Source: an uncultured Eubacteriales bacterium (GTDB taxonomy: Bacteria > Bacillota > Clostridia > Oscillospirales > UBA644). Taken from it: DNA of 64,000 bases. Within the stretch, counting starts at the first letter, position 1. Every line of letters starts with the position of its first letter. A program made the translations under genes and the position numbers. The DNA lies in contig CAUHAO010000002.1 in the NCBI GenBank assembly GCA_959604355.1, forward strand, positions 1 through 64,000, in the 5' to 3' direction. Below the pieces are notes generated by a model. The model saw only the letters and a list, made by a program, of their open reading frames with translations. It searched no databases and was not told the origin of the DNA. Positions 1 to 7,833 of the stretch are shown piece by piece.

Positions 1-200
1 CTCGCAAGCTCGCCGACGCGGTAAAAAAAGAAGTTATCCTTTTGGGATAACTTCCATACCATTAGCGTCGTCTCGCAAGCTCGCCGACGCGGTAAAAAAA
101 GAAGTTATCCTTTTGGGATAACTTCCATACCATTAGCGTCGTCTCGCAAGCTCGCCGACGCGGTAAAAAAAGAAGTTATCCTTTTGGGATAACTTCTTGA
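1..200. repeat. 71-bp tandem repeat, three copies, each carrying a terminator
   Basis: Two full copies (1-71, 72-142) and a third partial copy (143 to about 196) repeat with an exact 71-bp period. Each holds a 10-bp stem GAAGTTATCC/GGATAACTTC with a 5-nt loop, next to a 7-A run that is a U-run on the minus strand. Between the terminators lies a second short inverted repeat, GCGTCG/CGACGC. The third copy abuts the end of rpmE. The array touches the window edge, so more copies may lie outside. It could be a true tandem duplication or an assembly effect. Confidence 0.9.
165..196 (-). terminator. rpmE terminator (proximal copy)
   Basis: On the minus strand, a 10-bp stem with loop CAAAA is followed by seven U, starting just after the rpmE stop. 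Duplicate copies lie downstream at 94-125 and 23-54, so transcription leaving rpmE meets three identical terminators in series. Confidence 0.9.
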
Positions 201-202
201 TT

Positions 203-412
203 TTACTGAAGATTGAACTTCTTCTTGAATCTGTCCACACGGCCGCCTGCGTCTACCAGCTTCTGTTTGCCGGTGAAGAACGGATGGCATTTGGAACAAA
301 TTTCAACGCGGATCTCTTTCTTTGTGGAACGGGTAGCGATTTCGTTACCGCATACACATTTGATCACGCAATCCTGATATTCGGGATGAATTCCTTCTTT
401 CACTTTGTTCAC
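203..412 (-). CDS. rpmE: 50S ribosomal protein bL31
   Basis: A 69-residue protein of the large ribosomal subunit. It is the zinc-binding form of bL31: a CxC pair at C19/C21 and a CxxC pair at C39/C42, followed by the conserved HPFFTGKQ block. It has its own sigma-A promoter (444-472), a GGGGAG ribosome binding site, and a terminator immediately downstream, so it is monocistronic. Length and motif order match the family; the annotation is secure. Confidence 0.97.
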   Translation of the reverse strand: MNKVKEGIHPEYQDCVIKCVCGNEIATRSTKKEIRVEICSKCHPFFTGKQKLVDAGGRVDRFKKKFNLQ

Positions 413-443
413 TCCCCTTCGTAAGACTGATATTTACTCAGAT

Positions 444-472
444 ATTATATCACATTACACAGGAAATTGCAA
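444..472 (-). promoter_or_regulatory. sigma-A promoter of rpmE
   Basis: On the minus strand: TTGCAA, 17-nt spacer, TATAAT. It sits about 30 nt upstream of the rpmE start. Confidence 0.8.
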
Positions 473-501
473 TAGGCAATTGCGAAAAAATTATTAAATA
501 T

Positions 502-1155
502 TCAGAGAATTTCGCCGACAACGCAGTCCAGAGAGGAGAGAACCTTGTAGCATTTGCTTCTTATTTCATCGGAGGGCTGCTTCAAGTCCGGAATACAGAC
601 GGGAATCATGCCTGCACGCGACGCTGCGAGAATGCCGTTTGCCGAATCCTCAAGAACCATACATCTGTCCGGGGCCGCTCCGAGTGCTCGCGCCGCTTTG
701 AGGAAAATATCGGGTGCCGGCTTGCCGTGGCTCACGCTTTCGCCGCAAAGAACAAGGTCAAACGCGTCCGTCAGACCTGATTTTTGCAGATAAAGCTCAG
801 TTCTTGCTTGACCCGTTGAGGTCGCAAGAGCGGTCTTTATTCCTCTCTTTTTCAGAAAAGTGTACAGTTCCGGAAATCCTTTTTTTATTTTAAGCCCGTT
901 CTTTTCAACATCTTCGACAATAAGGTCGGATATCGCCTTGATTGCGTCCTGAAATGGAAATTCCGCGCCGAAAAGTTCATGAAAATACTTCTCCATGACC
1001 TCGCGGCTTGCCCCCATAGATTTAATGACCTGATCTTTTGTTATCTTTACGCCGAATCTTTCGGCTGCGACGAACCATTTGTTCAGATACAGTATCTCAG
1101 TATCGAACAATAGTCCGTCCATGTCGAAAATAACAAGGTCAACGCTTTTTGCCAT
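502..1155 (-). CDS. HAD superfamily hydrolase, subfamily IA (beta-phosphoglucomutase/phosphatase-like)
   Basis: 217 residues with all HAD motifs: FDMDG near residue 10 (nucleophile D11, general acid D13), a Ser/Thr motif in LATSTG, a lysine in HGKPAPD and the metal-binding acidic pair in VLEDS. A helical cap is inserted after motif I, as in subfamily IA. Members are cytosolic phosphatases or phosphohexomutases, and the substrate cannot be told from sequence. The start lies inside the 3' end of the upstream glycosidase-like gene (17-bp overlap), so the two are probably translationally coupled and the substrate may be a sugar phosphate. The coupling argument is inference. Confidence 0.88.
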   Translation of the reverse strand: MAKSVDLVIFDMDGLLFDTEILYLNKWFVAAERFGVKITKDQVIKSMGASREVMEKYFHELFGAEFPFQDAIKAISDLIVEDVEKNGLKIKKGFPELYTFLKKRGIKTALATSTGQARTELYLQKSGLTDAFDLVLCGESVSHGKPAPDIFLKAARALGAAPDRCMVLEDSANGILAASRAGMIPVCIPDLKQPSDEIRSKCYKVLSSLDCVVGEIL

Positions 1156-3346
1156 TTCGGTGAACCTCTTTTTTCGTTTCGATTATTTTTATATCTATGG
1201 TGTGTTTGCCGCCTTTGAAACGGAAAAGTACGGTAAGAGCCGTTTCGTCACGTTCTGTGGGAACCTTTTCGCCGTCGACGTATACGGAAAGTTCGTCGGG
1301 ACAGTAGAATCTGCAAACTCCGTTTGTATCGTCCGGCGACAGAGCCGTGAATGATATCCCCGTTTCTTTTTCATTATAGTTGCGTACCGCTGCCGATATT
1401 GAAATTATCTCGGGATTTTTGTCAGGTTTTGCCTCGAGATCATAAAGCAACCAATATGATCCGGGCTCGGCGATAATGAATGTTTCTACGGAGAGTTCGG
1501 GGGAGAGAAGGTCAACGAAAAGCCCGTTTATCGGGATGTTCGAGCGTGACATCTGCTTTGGCACAGCAAGGATTTTGTACGGACCGCGTTCCGTGAAGAA
1601 AGCGGACGCAGATGCGATTTTCATATGTGCTTTCCCTGCGGCATTTGCAAGCATGCGGCAGAAAAAGTTTGCATGAGTCTTTTCTTTTGCGCAAAACTGC
1701 GGGTTTTCTCCGAGTATTGCAACAACACCCTTGCCGACGTCGTAAATGCCTTCCTGCGTCGAGCGAAGTATCTGACTTGCTTTTTCGTTCTTTTTATACA
1801 GTGATGCAGCCTTTCCCTTAATGCCGAGTATCTCAAAGAGGTGGTCCGCAGGCGACTGATACGTGTTGCCGGCGGTGTTCCACCACGCGCTGATGCCGTT
1901 GAAAGAGTCCGATTTGTCGTCTGCGATAAAGAGTACACCGCCCGCGCGTACCCATTCAAGCAGGGCATAGTGCAGCTGTGAGGATTCGGGCTTCATAAAC
2001 TGATAACTGAGAATGAGAATATTGTAATTCTTGATGTGCGAACTTGATTCAATAAGGTTTTCCGTTGATACAGGGCGTACTTCGATTCCTTTTGCAAGCA
2101 AGGGCGTGCAGAGACCGTAAAACGCCGCGAACGAGTCAATTCCTTCGTTGAAAGCCTTTGCGTATTTGTCGTCGTCGGGGTATGTTCGCTGGAACATCGC
2201 GGTGTCGGAAACGAGCACTCCGATATTTGCTGTGTCTTGTGTGCTTTTGCCGCGTGTGCTTTTATTATTATCGTCGGAAAGACTGTGCAGGGTTGAGAAC
2301 ACCGAGAGCAGTTCAGTTTTATAGCTTGCCGGGATTTTTTTGGAGGTCTCTCCGATTTTCCGAGGGTAGGTCTCCATAAGCGTGCGGTGCGCCATCGGGC
2401 ATATTTCGTATCTTGATATGTCGGGATGCAGCAGAGCAGAGCAGAGCGCCCGTTCATATCCTTTTCTGTGTTCCGACCAACTTAGTGTCGGATCGGAGCT
2501 TACGGGCGGGATGTTGAATATCATTTTTTTATCAGAATTTGCCGAAAGCTCCTGCAAAAGTCCGTATTGTAGGAACGACGCGCAGAACTTGTCTGAGTCG
2601 TCCGTACCGTAAGCCGTGGGGTGTGTGCGGTTGTCGGCGGCTCTGACTTTTCCTATGAATCCGTCTATTGAATTAAGCCTTGTGAGCGCAGCCGACGGAC
2701 AAATGACACCGTTTGCCGCCGATTCTATTGATGAGCTCTGGGAAATATATACTTCAAGATCTTTGCCGAAGACCGTTTTTGCTTCATATTTGAGCACCGT
2801 CGCTATTCTGTCTATGGCACGTGTTATCATGTATGCTTTAAGCTTTGAGGTTTTGTATTGTGCGTCAACCGACGAGTGCGGTTCCTGCCACTGCGTGCGG
2901 TAGAAAAGTTCCCATTCTGCTTTGAATGTTTCGCTGTAACCTGCACGGATGGAAAACTCCGGTTCTTCTATGCAGACAATCTCTATATCCGTCTCGAGCA
3001 ATGTGAGTATTCGTGAAATAAAGTATTCCGTGAAAGCGACGGAAGGGATCATGTACGGAACGCTCGGGGCATAAAGAATTGGTTTGCCGTCTCTGCCGGT
3101 TTGAACGTCTGACCAGTGGTTGACGCCATCGTATTTTCCGTTAAGCCAGTCGTAAAAATCGCCGTGTGAGAAGTTTGCGAGGAGTCCGACTCTGTACCCG
3201 TGGGCTTGCCAGTTTTTTATGCGTGTTACGGCGGTCTGGTCTGCACCGTATACGAGCACGGCGTCGGAATTTATATCAAGCGCTCCCATCCAGTCTCTGT
3301 TTTCGCGGAACAGAGTAAGGATCTTCCCGTTGTCGACCGGTCTCAT
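1139..3346 (-). CDS. glycoside-hydrolase-like protein with a GATase-like middle domain
   Basis: 735 residues, no signal peptide. The N-terminal ~360 residues look like a TIM-barrel glycosidase fold, with repeated hydrophobic strands and an EEPEFS segment near residue 130. Residues ~370-560 resemble the Rossmann/GATase-like beta-galactosidase trimerisation domain: alternating strands, then a WVRAGGVLFI segment. The C-terminus (~600-735) looks like a beta-sandwich ending in a V-D-G-E turn. This three-part layout is known from GH42-type and related enzymes, but I cannot assign a GH family and did not confirm the catalytic acids. It has its own promoter and is followed by the overlapping HAD gene. 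A hypothetical sugar-active protein is the safe reading. Confidence 0.6.
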   Translation of the reverse strand: MRPVDNGKILTLFRENRDWMGALDINSDAVLVYGADQTAVTRIKNWQAHGYRVGLLANFSHGDFYDWLNGKYDGVNHWSDVQTGRDGKPILYAPSVPYMIPSVAFTEYFISRILTLLETDIEIVCIEEPEFSIRAGYSETFKAEWELFYRTQWQEPHSSVDAQYKTSKLKAYMITRAIDRIATVLKYEAKTVFGKDLEVYISQSSSIESAANGVICPSAALTRLNSIDGFIGKVRAADNRTHPTAYGTDDSDKFCASFLQYGLLQELSANSDKKMIFNIPPVSSDPTLSWSEHRKGYERALCSALLHPDISRYEICPMAHRTLMETYPRKIGETSKKIPASYKTELLSVFSTLHSLSDDNNKSTRGKSTQDTANIGVLVSDTAMFQRTYPDDDKYAKAFNEGIDSFAAFYGLCTPLLAKGIEVRPVSTENLIESSSHIKNYNILILSYQFMKPESSQLHYALLEWVRAGGVLFIADDKSDSFNGISAWWNTAGNTYQSPADHLFEILGIKGKAASLYKKNEKASQILRSTQEGIYDVGKGVVAILGENPQFCAKEKTHANFFCRMLANAAGKAHMKIASASAFFTERGPYKILAVPKQMSRSNIPINGLFVDLLSPELSVETFIIAEPGSYWLLYDLEAKPDKNPEIISISAAVRNYNEKETGISFTALSPDDTNGVCRFYCPDELSVYVDGEKVPTERDETALTVLFRFKGGKHTIDIKIIETKKEVHRNGKKR

Positions 3347-3380
3347 GTGAACTCCTTTTCAGTAGTGGCGATATAATTTA

Positions 3381-3409
3381 ATTATATCATCGAAATATGA
3401 TGTTTTCAA
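3381..3409 (-). promoter_or_regulatory. sigma-A promoter of the glycosidase-HAD pair
   Basis: On the minus strand: TTGAAA, 17-nt spacer, TATAAT, about 35 nt upstream of the start at 3346. The divergent HAD-SLOG gene begins at 3497, so 3347-3496 holds both promoters; no equally clear plus-strand promoter was found there. Confidence 0.75.
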
Positions 3410-3496
3410 GTCATTTACGAAATTTTCCACAAAATCGTATACGTTATGGAATAATTTTGAGATAAAATATAAGAAAAAAGAGGAAAGGGAATAAAA

Positions 3497-4774
3497 ATGA
3501 AGCCATCTTTTATTTTTGATCTCGACGGAACGCTTGTCGATACGTTAGGCGATATAAGAAAATGTCTTAATACGGTTCTTGAACGTCACGGTCTCGGCTC
3601 CCGTTCCGTGCGCGAGGTTCGCAGCTATATCGGAGACGGAGCGCTGCAGCTTGTGAAACGTGCCGTCGGTGAAGGCTACAATGAAGAATTCTATAATACG
3701 ATACTTGAAGAATATAACAGAGAATACGACGCACATCCCACGGATATGTCGAAGGCGTATCCCGGAGTGACAGAAGCTCTGATGAAACTTAAAGAGCTCG
3801 GCTGCAAGATAGCGGTGCTTTCAAATAAACCCGATAAACATACAAAACTTGTTGTGAAAAAGTGCCTTCCCGGCGTTAAGTTCAATGTCGTGAGAGGTCA
3901 TATCGACGGCGTTCCGCATAAACCCGACCCTGAGCCCGCGCTGAGAGTTGCGGCGGAAATGGGCGTCGAGCCTTCTGATGTGTGGTTTATAGGTGACTCC
4001 GATACTGATATGCGTACTGCTGTAAACGCCGGTATGCACAGCGCGAATGTGACATGGGGGTATCGCACAAGAGAACAGCTTGAATCCGCAGGGCAGTCCG
4101 TATTCTGTGTCAATGCCGACAGCTTGATTCTATTTGCCCGCGGCTATAAGCAAGGCATAGATACTCCACTGAAAACTTTTGCCGATAATACCCACCAACA
4201 CGACGAGGATTCTCTTTTCGGAGTTCTTCCGAGCGTCGAAAACGGGGACGAGGTGTATCTTGGTAATAATGTTTGCGCGTTTACGGGCCACAGACCCGAA
4301 AAGCTCGGCATAACCAAAGAAACGGACCCTGAATGCATTTCGCTCATGATAAAGCTTGAAGCGGAAATACGTCAGGCGGTAAAAGACGGATACGACACAT
4401 TTCTCACGGGCATGGCAAACGGCGTCGATATCTGGGCGGCGATAAGCTTCGTGAGAGTGAAAAAGTATTTGACGGGTATAGGTGATATCTCCGGTTCGTC
4501 AATGCGGATGTGCGCGGTACTGCCGTATAAAAACTTTGAAGGCAGGGGGTACGCGTGGCAAAAAGAGCGGTACAGAGAGCTGCTTGAAAACTGCGACAGA
4601 GTGATCGTTATCAGCGACGTTTATACAAATGATTGCATGCGCAGACGCAATGAATTTCTGGTTCAGCATTCGCGTCGTCTTATAGCCGTTTACAATGGAA
4701 CGCCCGGCGGTACGGAAATGACCGTGAACCTTGCCCGGGAAAACGGACTCGACGTACGCATCATAAAACCGTAA
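3497..4774 (+). CDS. HAD phosphatase fused to a SLOG/DUF1273 (YpsA-like) domain
   Basis: 425 residues. Residues 1 to ~210 form a phosphoglycolate-phosphatase-like HAD domain: FDLDGTLVD (D8, D10), a Ser/Asn strand in VLSNKPDKH, KPDPEPAL and GDSDTDM. Residues ~258-425 form a separate domain of the SLOG (Rossmann-like, nucleotide-sensing) superfamily close to YpsA/DUF1273: FTGHRPEKLG at ~261, GMANGVDIWAA at ~306, then a C-terminal half with LLENCDRVIVIS. The two families are normally separate proteins. The ribosome binding site AGGAAAGGG is good. The fusion suggests that a small nucleotide-like ligand is sensed or processed next to a phosphatase; that role is inference. Confidence 0.85.
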   Translation: MKPSFIFDLDGTLVDTLGDIRKCLNTVLERHGLGSRSVREVRSYIGDGALQLVKRAVGEGYNEEFYNTILEEYNREYDAHPTDMSKAYPGVTEALMKLKELGCKIAVLSNKPDKHTKLVVKKCLPGVKFNVVRGHIDGVPHKPDPEPALRVAAEMGVEPSDVWFIGDSDTDMRTAVNAGMHSANVTWGYRTREQLESAGQSVFCVNADSLILFARGYKQGIDTPLKTFADNTHQHDEDSLFGVLPSVENGDEVYLGNNVCAFTGHRPEKLGITKETDPECISLMIKLEAEIRQAVKDGYDTFLTGMANGVDIWAAISFVRVKKYLTGIGDISGSSMRMCAVLPYKNFEGRGYAWQKERYRELLENCDRVIVISDVYTNDCMRRRNEFLVQHSRRLIAVYNGTPGGTEMTVNLARENGLDVRIIKP

Positions 4775-4827
4775 AACAAAAATACATATTTTTCATATAC
4801 TGTTTAATGGACTGAATATTTTTCGTC

Positions 4828-4860
4828 TGACCGTAAAAAATACAGATAAAGAAACGGTCA
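4828..4860 (+). other. hairpin in the leader of mazF
   Basis: A 7-bp inverted repeat TGACCGT/ACGGTCA ends six bases before the AGGAG ribosome binding site of the toxin gene. It could be a leader structure or an operator half-site; function unproven. Confidence 0.35.
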
Positions 4861-4880
4861 AAAACAGGAGTGTGGAAAAT

Positions 4881-5264
4881 ATGTCTCTCATAAAGAGAGG
4901 GGATATCTATTACGCCGATCTCAGTCCGGTGGTTGGGTCGGAACAGGGGGGCGTGCGTCCCGTTCTCATAGTCCAGAACGACGTGGGAAACAAATACAGC
5001 CCGACTGTCATCGCTGCGGCGATAACCAGCAGACTCAATAAGAACAAACTTCCTACGCACATCGACGTCGACGCGACAAGATACGGTCTTGCAAAGGATT
5101 CGATAATTCTTCTCGAGCAGATTCGTACTCTTGATAAAAAGCGTCTGCGTGAACATATGGGACATCTTGATGAAGGCTCTATGGACAGAGTCGACAGGGC
5201 GCTTACAGTCAGTTTCGGCCTTGCCCCCGCTCAGAGCGAGGATATGACGGGATCGGCGGGTTGA
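4881..5264 (+). CDS. mazF: MazF/EndoA-family endoribonuclease toxin
   Basis: 127 residues, closely matching Bacillus EndoA over its length: KRGDIYYADLSPVVGSEQGG at the N-terminus, the catalytic Arg in GVRPVLI (R26), the Thr in AAITS (T49), and LLEQIRT later. The family cleaves mRNA at short specific sites, often UACAU in Bacillota. The ATG at 4881 is chosen because AGGAG lies 10 nt upstream; the GTG at 4872 is too close to that site. No RHH antitoxin (NdoAI/MazE) gene is found on either side; the upstream gene is the HAD-SLOG fusion and a terminator follows. The antitoxin may be elsewhere, or the protein may be housekeeping. Confidence 0.93.
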   Translation: MSLIKRGDIYYADLSPVVGSEQGGVRPVLIVQNDVGNKYSPTVIAAAITSRLNKNKLPTHIDVDATRYGLAKDSIILLEQIRTLDKKRLREHMGHLDEGSMDRVDRALTVSFGLAPAQSEDMTGSAG

Positions 5265-5289
5265 GTGATCCTCTTGATCGGAATATACA

Positions 5290-5317
5290 GCGGAAGAGAT
5301 AACTCTTCCGCTTTTTT
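5290..5317 (+). terminator. Rho-independent terminator after mazF
   Basis: A 9-bp perfect stem GCGGAAGAG/CTCTTCCGC with ATAA loop, followed by six T. Confidence 0.93.
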
Positions 5318-5374
5318 GACGCGTTGTAGATTGTTCAATTCCGATAATTTTTTAATATTATCTTTTTTTGACTA

Positions 5375-5403
5375 TTGACAAGTGTTTTATTATATGTTAT
5401 AAT
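5375..5403 (+). promoter_or_regulatory. consensus sigma-A promoter
   Basis: TTGACA, 17-nt spacer, TATAAT: a perfect consensus. It ends about 50 nt upstream of the zinc-ribbon membrane protein start at 5455 and shows that an upstream start at 5368 cannot be used. Confidence 0.92.
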
Positions 5404-5454
5404 AGATATGTAAAAAATCGTCTTTTCAGACGCAAAATGAAAAGGAGATCTGCT

Positions 5455-5934
5455 ATGAAAACTTGTCCCAAATGCAATGCTCAGATCGATGATAGTGTAG
5501 CCTTTTGCCCTGTTTGTGGCGCTGCAATGAATTCCGAGAACGCAAAACAGGCTCAGAATTACGACCACACAGCCGAATTTGACGCTCAGGATATTTCCGA
5601 AAACAAAGTTCTTGCAATGGTTCCTTATCTTCTCGGGCCTCTCGGTCTGATAATCGCTCTTCTGGCTATGAGCCAGTCAAAATATGTTTCTTTCCATGTC
5701 AAACAGGCTCTTAAACTTAATGTTGTCGCTTTCCTTATTCCGATAGCGCTTCTTGTTGCCGCCGTTGTCAATATAATTCCGTTCCTCGGCTGGTTTGTAT
5801 ATGCTCTCGTCCTTCTCGCAGCTGCAGTCTGCTCAGTGATAATCCTCGTTCTCGAGATTATCGCGTTCTTCCAGGTATGCTCCGGCAAAGCTGTGGAACC
5901 CGCCATAGTCCGCGACCTGAAATTCCTCAAATAA
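5455..5934 (+). CDS. zinc-ribbon membrane protein (DUF4870-like)
   Basis: 159 residues. The N-terminus has a zinc ribbon with CPKC at C4/C7 and CPVC at C18/C21. After a polar linker (~25-50) come about three hydrophobic segments (~55-75, ~90-115, ~115-145) typical of small DUF4870-type membrane proteins. The start at 5455 follows AAAGGAGATCTGCT at ideal spacing and lies downstream of a consensus promoter. It is monocistronic, with a terminator at 5961-5991. Cellular role unknown; a cytoplasmic metal-binding head on a membrane anchor is what can be seen. Confidence 0.85.
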   Translation: MKTCPKCNAQIDDSVAFCPVCGAAMNSENAKQAQNYDHTAEFDAQDISENKVLAMVPYLLGPLGLIIALLAMSQSKYVSFHVKQALKLNVVAFLIPIALLVAAVVNIIPFLGWFVYALVLLAAAVCSVIILVLEIIAFFQVCSGKAVEPAIVRDLKFLK

Positions 5935-5960
5935 TTTTATCTGCAAAGTACATATTTATA

Positions 5961-5991
5961 CCCGTGTGTCGCTTCGGCACACGGGTTTTTT
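5961..5991 (+). terminator. Rho-independent terminator
   Basis: An 8-bp stem CCCGTGTG/CACACGGG followed by six T, closing the zinc-ribbon membrane gene. Confidence 0.9.
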
Positions 5992-6002
5992 ATATAACGA
6001 AA

Positions 6003-6023
6003 GCCACGCGATAGGCGCGTGGC
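6003..6023 (-). terminator. probable end-of-operon hairpin of the glycogen operon
   Basis: A perfect 8-bp stem GCCACGCG/CGCGTGGC, 5-nt loop, lies 29 nt past the stop of the GH13 gene on the minus strand. The U-tract is short (TTTCG), so it may be a weak terminator or an mRNA-stabilising end. Confidence 0.6.
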
Positions 6024-6051
6024 TGAAAAGAGTTTTCGTTACGATGGTGGA

Positions 6052-7833
6052 TTATTTGTGCACGGTAATACCGTCTGTGCGGAAAATACAGTCTTTGCCG
6101 TCGATGCAGGGCGCGTCGCCGCCGATGTTTATTTCCACGTATATCCTTTCGCCGTCGAGCGTTCGCACAAGGCGCCTGCCGTCATTTTCAAAGCGCGTGT
6201 CGCCGTATTTGAGCGCATCGTGAGTGTTACGAATTTCTGCAAGACGTCTGAAAAAGTCCGTCAGCGTCTTATCTTCCGCGCCCCACGGGAAAAATCCGCG
6301 GTTGAACGGGTCTTCAAAGCCTTCAAGTCCCGCTTCGTCGCCGTAATATACGCACGGGTTGCCGGGTAGGGTAAACTGCAGTACCGCAGCTTCTTTGAGC
6401 CTTCTGAGCGCGTTTTCTCGGTATTCGCCGCTCAATCTGAACGTCGCTTTTTGTTCTTTCGGCAGATTCTCTCCTACGCCGCTGAGCAAAGTCAGTATCC
6501 TCACCGTGTCGTGTGTCGAAAGCAGCGTCATCGAGCAGTCGAGTGCCTGTTTGGGATAGTTTTCGACGAGCGTCATCACCTTTTCAGCAAACTCCGCGGG
6601 CGTGATATGTTCCGACACAAGCCCGATTATCGCGTCTCTGAACGGATAGTTCGTCACGCCGTCGAGCAAACCGTCTGTGAAGTATTTTCGCCTTACAGAA
6701 TAACTTATCTTATTCGACGCGTCCTCCCAGACCTCGCCGAAAAGTACGGAGTCGGGATTTATTTGCTTCATTTTTTTGCGTAACCGCGCGATAAATTCGT
6801 CAGGAAGCTCATCAGCGACGTCGAGCCTGAATCCGTCCGCGCCGAGCTTCATCCAATGTGTCACAACGCTGTCTTCGTTCTCTATGATGTAGTCGAGGAA
6901 GGACGGATCGAGTTCTTCTGTACAGGGTAATGTATTTACACCCCACCAGCTCTCGTAGTCATCGGGCCAATGTCTGAATTTGTACCACGTGAGGTATGGC
7001 GACCTTGCGTCGTAGGCCGCGCCTCCGCTTCCGCGCCGTTTTGCGTCGAAATACACGCTGTCGCTGCCCGTGTGAGAGAATACCCCGTCAAGCACGACCT
7101 TTATTCCGATTTCGTGTGCCTTGATGCAGAGCTGACAGAAGTCATCTTCCGTGCCGAGCATAGTGTCAATGGTCTTGTAATCAGCTGTGTCATAGCGGTG
7201 ATTCGAATATGCCTTGAATATTGGATTAAGGTATATCATGCTTACGCCGAGCGAGCGCAGGTAGGGGAGTTTTTCCGTTATGCCGCGAAGGTTGCCGCCG
7301 AAAAAGTCGTTGCACCAGTTTCCGTTTTCATCAGGGCCGTATGTGGGGTGTTCTGTTTCACTTTCGTGAACGCGGTACGGGCCGAGCTTTCCGACAAGCG
7401 ACGGAGCGCCGACGCGGCAGAACCTGTCCGGAAAAATCTGATAGATTATGTTTCCGCAGTTGACGCGCGTGCGCGAGTAGTCGGGACAGCAGGATATCTG
7501 CCATTTTTCACCCTCTTGCATGTTCGTGCCGCCGTCGGGGTGACGCAGCAGACGGAAGCATGACCCTTCCGTTTCAAAGTCGAAGAAATAGAAATACAGC
7601 CCGCGCCTGTAAAGAGAGAACGTGACTGAGTGCGTCTCATATACTCCGTCCGATGACTTTTTTTCAAGAGGGACTTTCATCAAAAAGCCGTCGTCCGCTT
7701 CTGTAACGAGGTATATCCTCTTTGTTCTGCACGCCAAAGGCACCCTGACGGAGAGGGTGCATGGTTCGTTTTCCGTCAGGGTACCGAAAGGCGTTTTGTA
7801 TTCGGTCGATCTTGAATCAAAAAGTATTCTCAT
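6052..7833 (-). CDS. GH13 alpha-amylase-family enzyme (intracellular)
   Basis: 593 residues, no signal peptide. An N-terminal beta-sandwich (~1-115) is followed by a GH13 barrel: region I VVLDGVFSHTG, nucleophile Asp in GFRLDVADE (~336), acid/base Glu in FGEVWED (~365) and the transition-state Asp in LLSTHDTVR (~440). The starch-binding-like N-domain and region II resemble neopullulanase/cyclomaltodextrinase types. It starts 4 bp inside the end of glgP as the last gene of the glycogen operon, so debranching or hydrolysis of phosphorylase-limit dextrins and maltodextrins is the likely job. The exact specificity is inferred from context. Confidence 0.92.
   Translation of the reverse strand: MRILFDSRSTEYKTPFGTLTENEPCTLSVRVPLACRTKRIYLVTEADDGFLMKVPLEKKSSDGVYETHSVTFSLYRRGLYFYFFDFETEGSCFRLLRHPDGGTNMQEGEKWQISCCPDYSRTRVNCGNIIYQIFPDRFCRVGAPSLVGKLGPYRVHESETEHPTYGPDENGNWCNDFFGGNLRGITEKLPYLRSLGVSMIYLNPIFKAYSNHRYDTADYKTIDTMLGTEDDFCQLCIKAHEIGIKVVLDGVFSHTGSDSVYFDAKRRGSGGAAYDARSPYLTWYKFRHWPDDYESWWGVNTLPCTEELDPSFLDYIIENEDSVVTHWMKLGADGFRLDVADELPDEFIARLRKKMKQINPDSVLFGEVWEDASNKISYSVRRKYFTDGLLDGVTNYPFRDAIIGLVSEHITPAEFAEKVMTLVENYPKQALDCSMTLLSTHDTVRILTLLSGVGENLPKEQKATFRLSGEYRENALRRLKEAAVLQFTLPGNPCVYYGDEAGLEGFEDPFNRGFFPWGAEDKTLTDFFRRLAEIRNTHDALKYGDTRFENDGRRLVRTLDGERIYVEINIGGDAPCIDGKDCIFRTDGITVHK

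Noticed and set aside
1..200. Looks like a short CRISPR array
   Set aside because: The units are contiguous 71-bp tandem copies with no unique spacers, and each contains an ordinary terminator hairpin.
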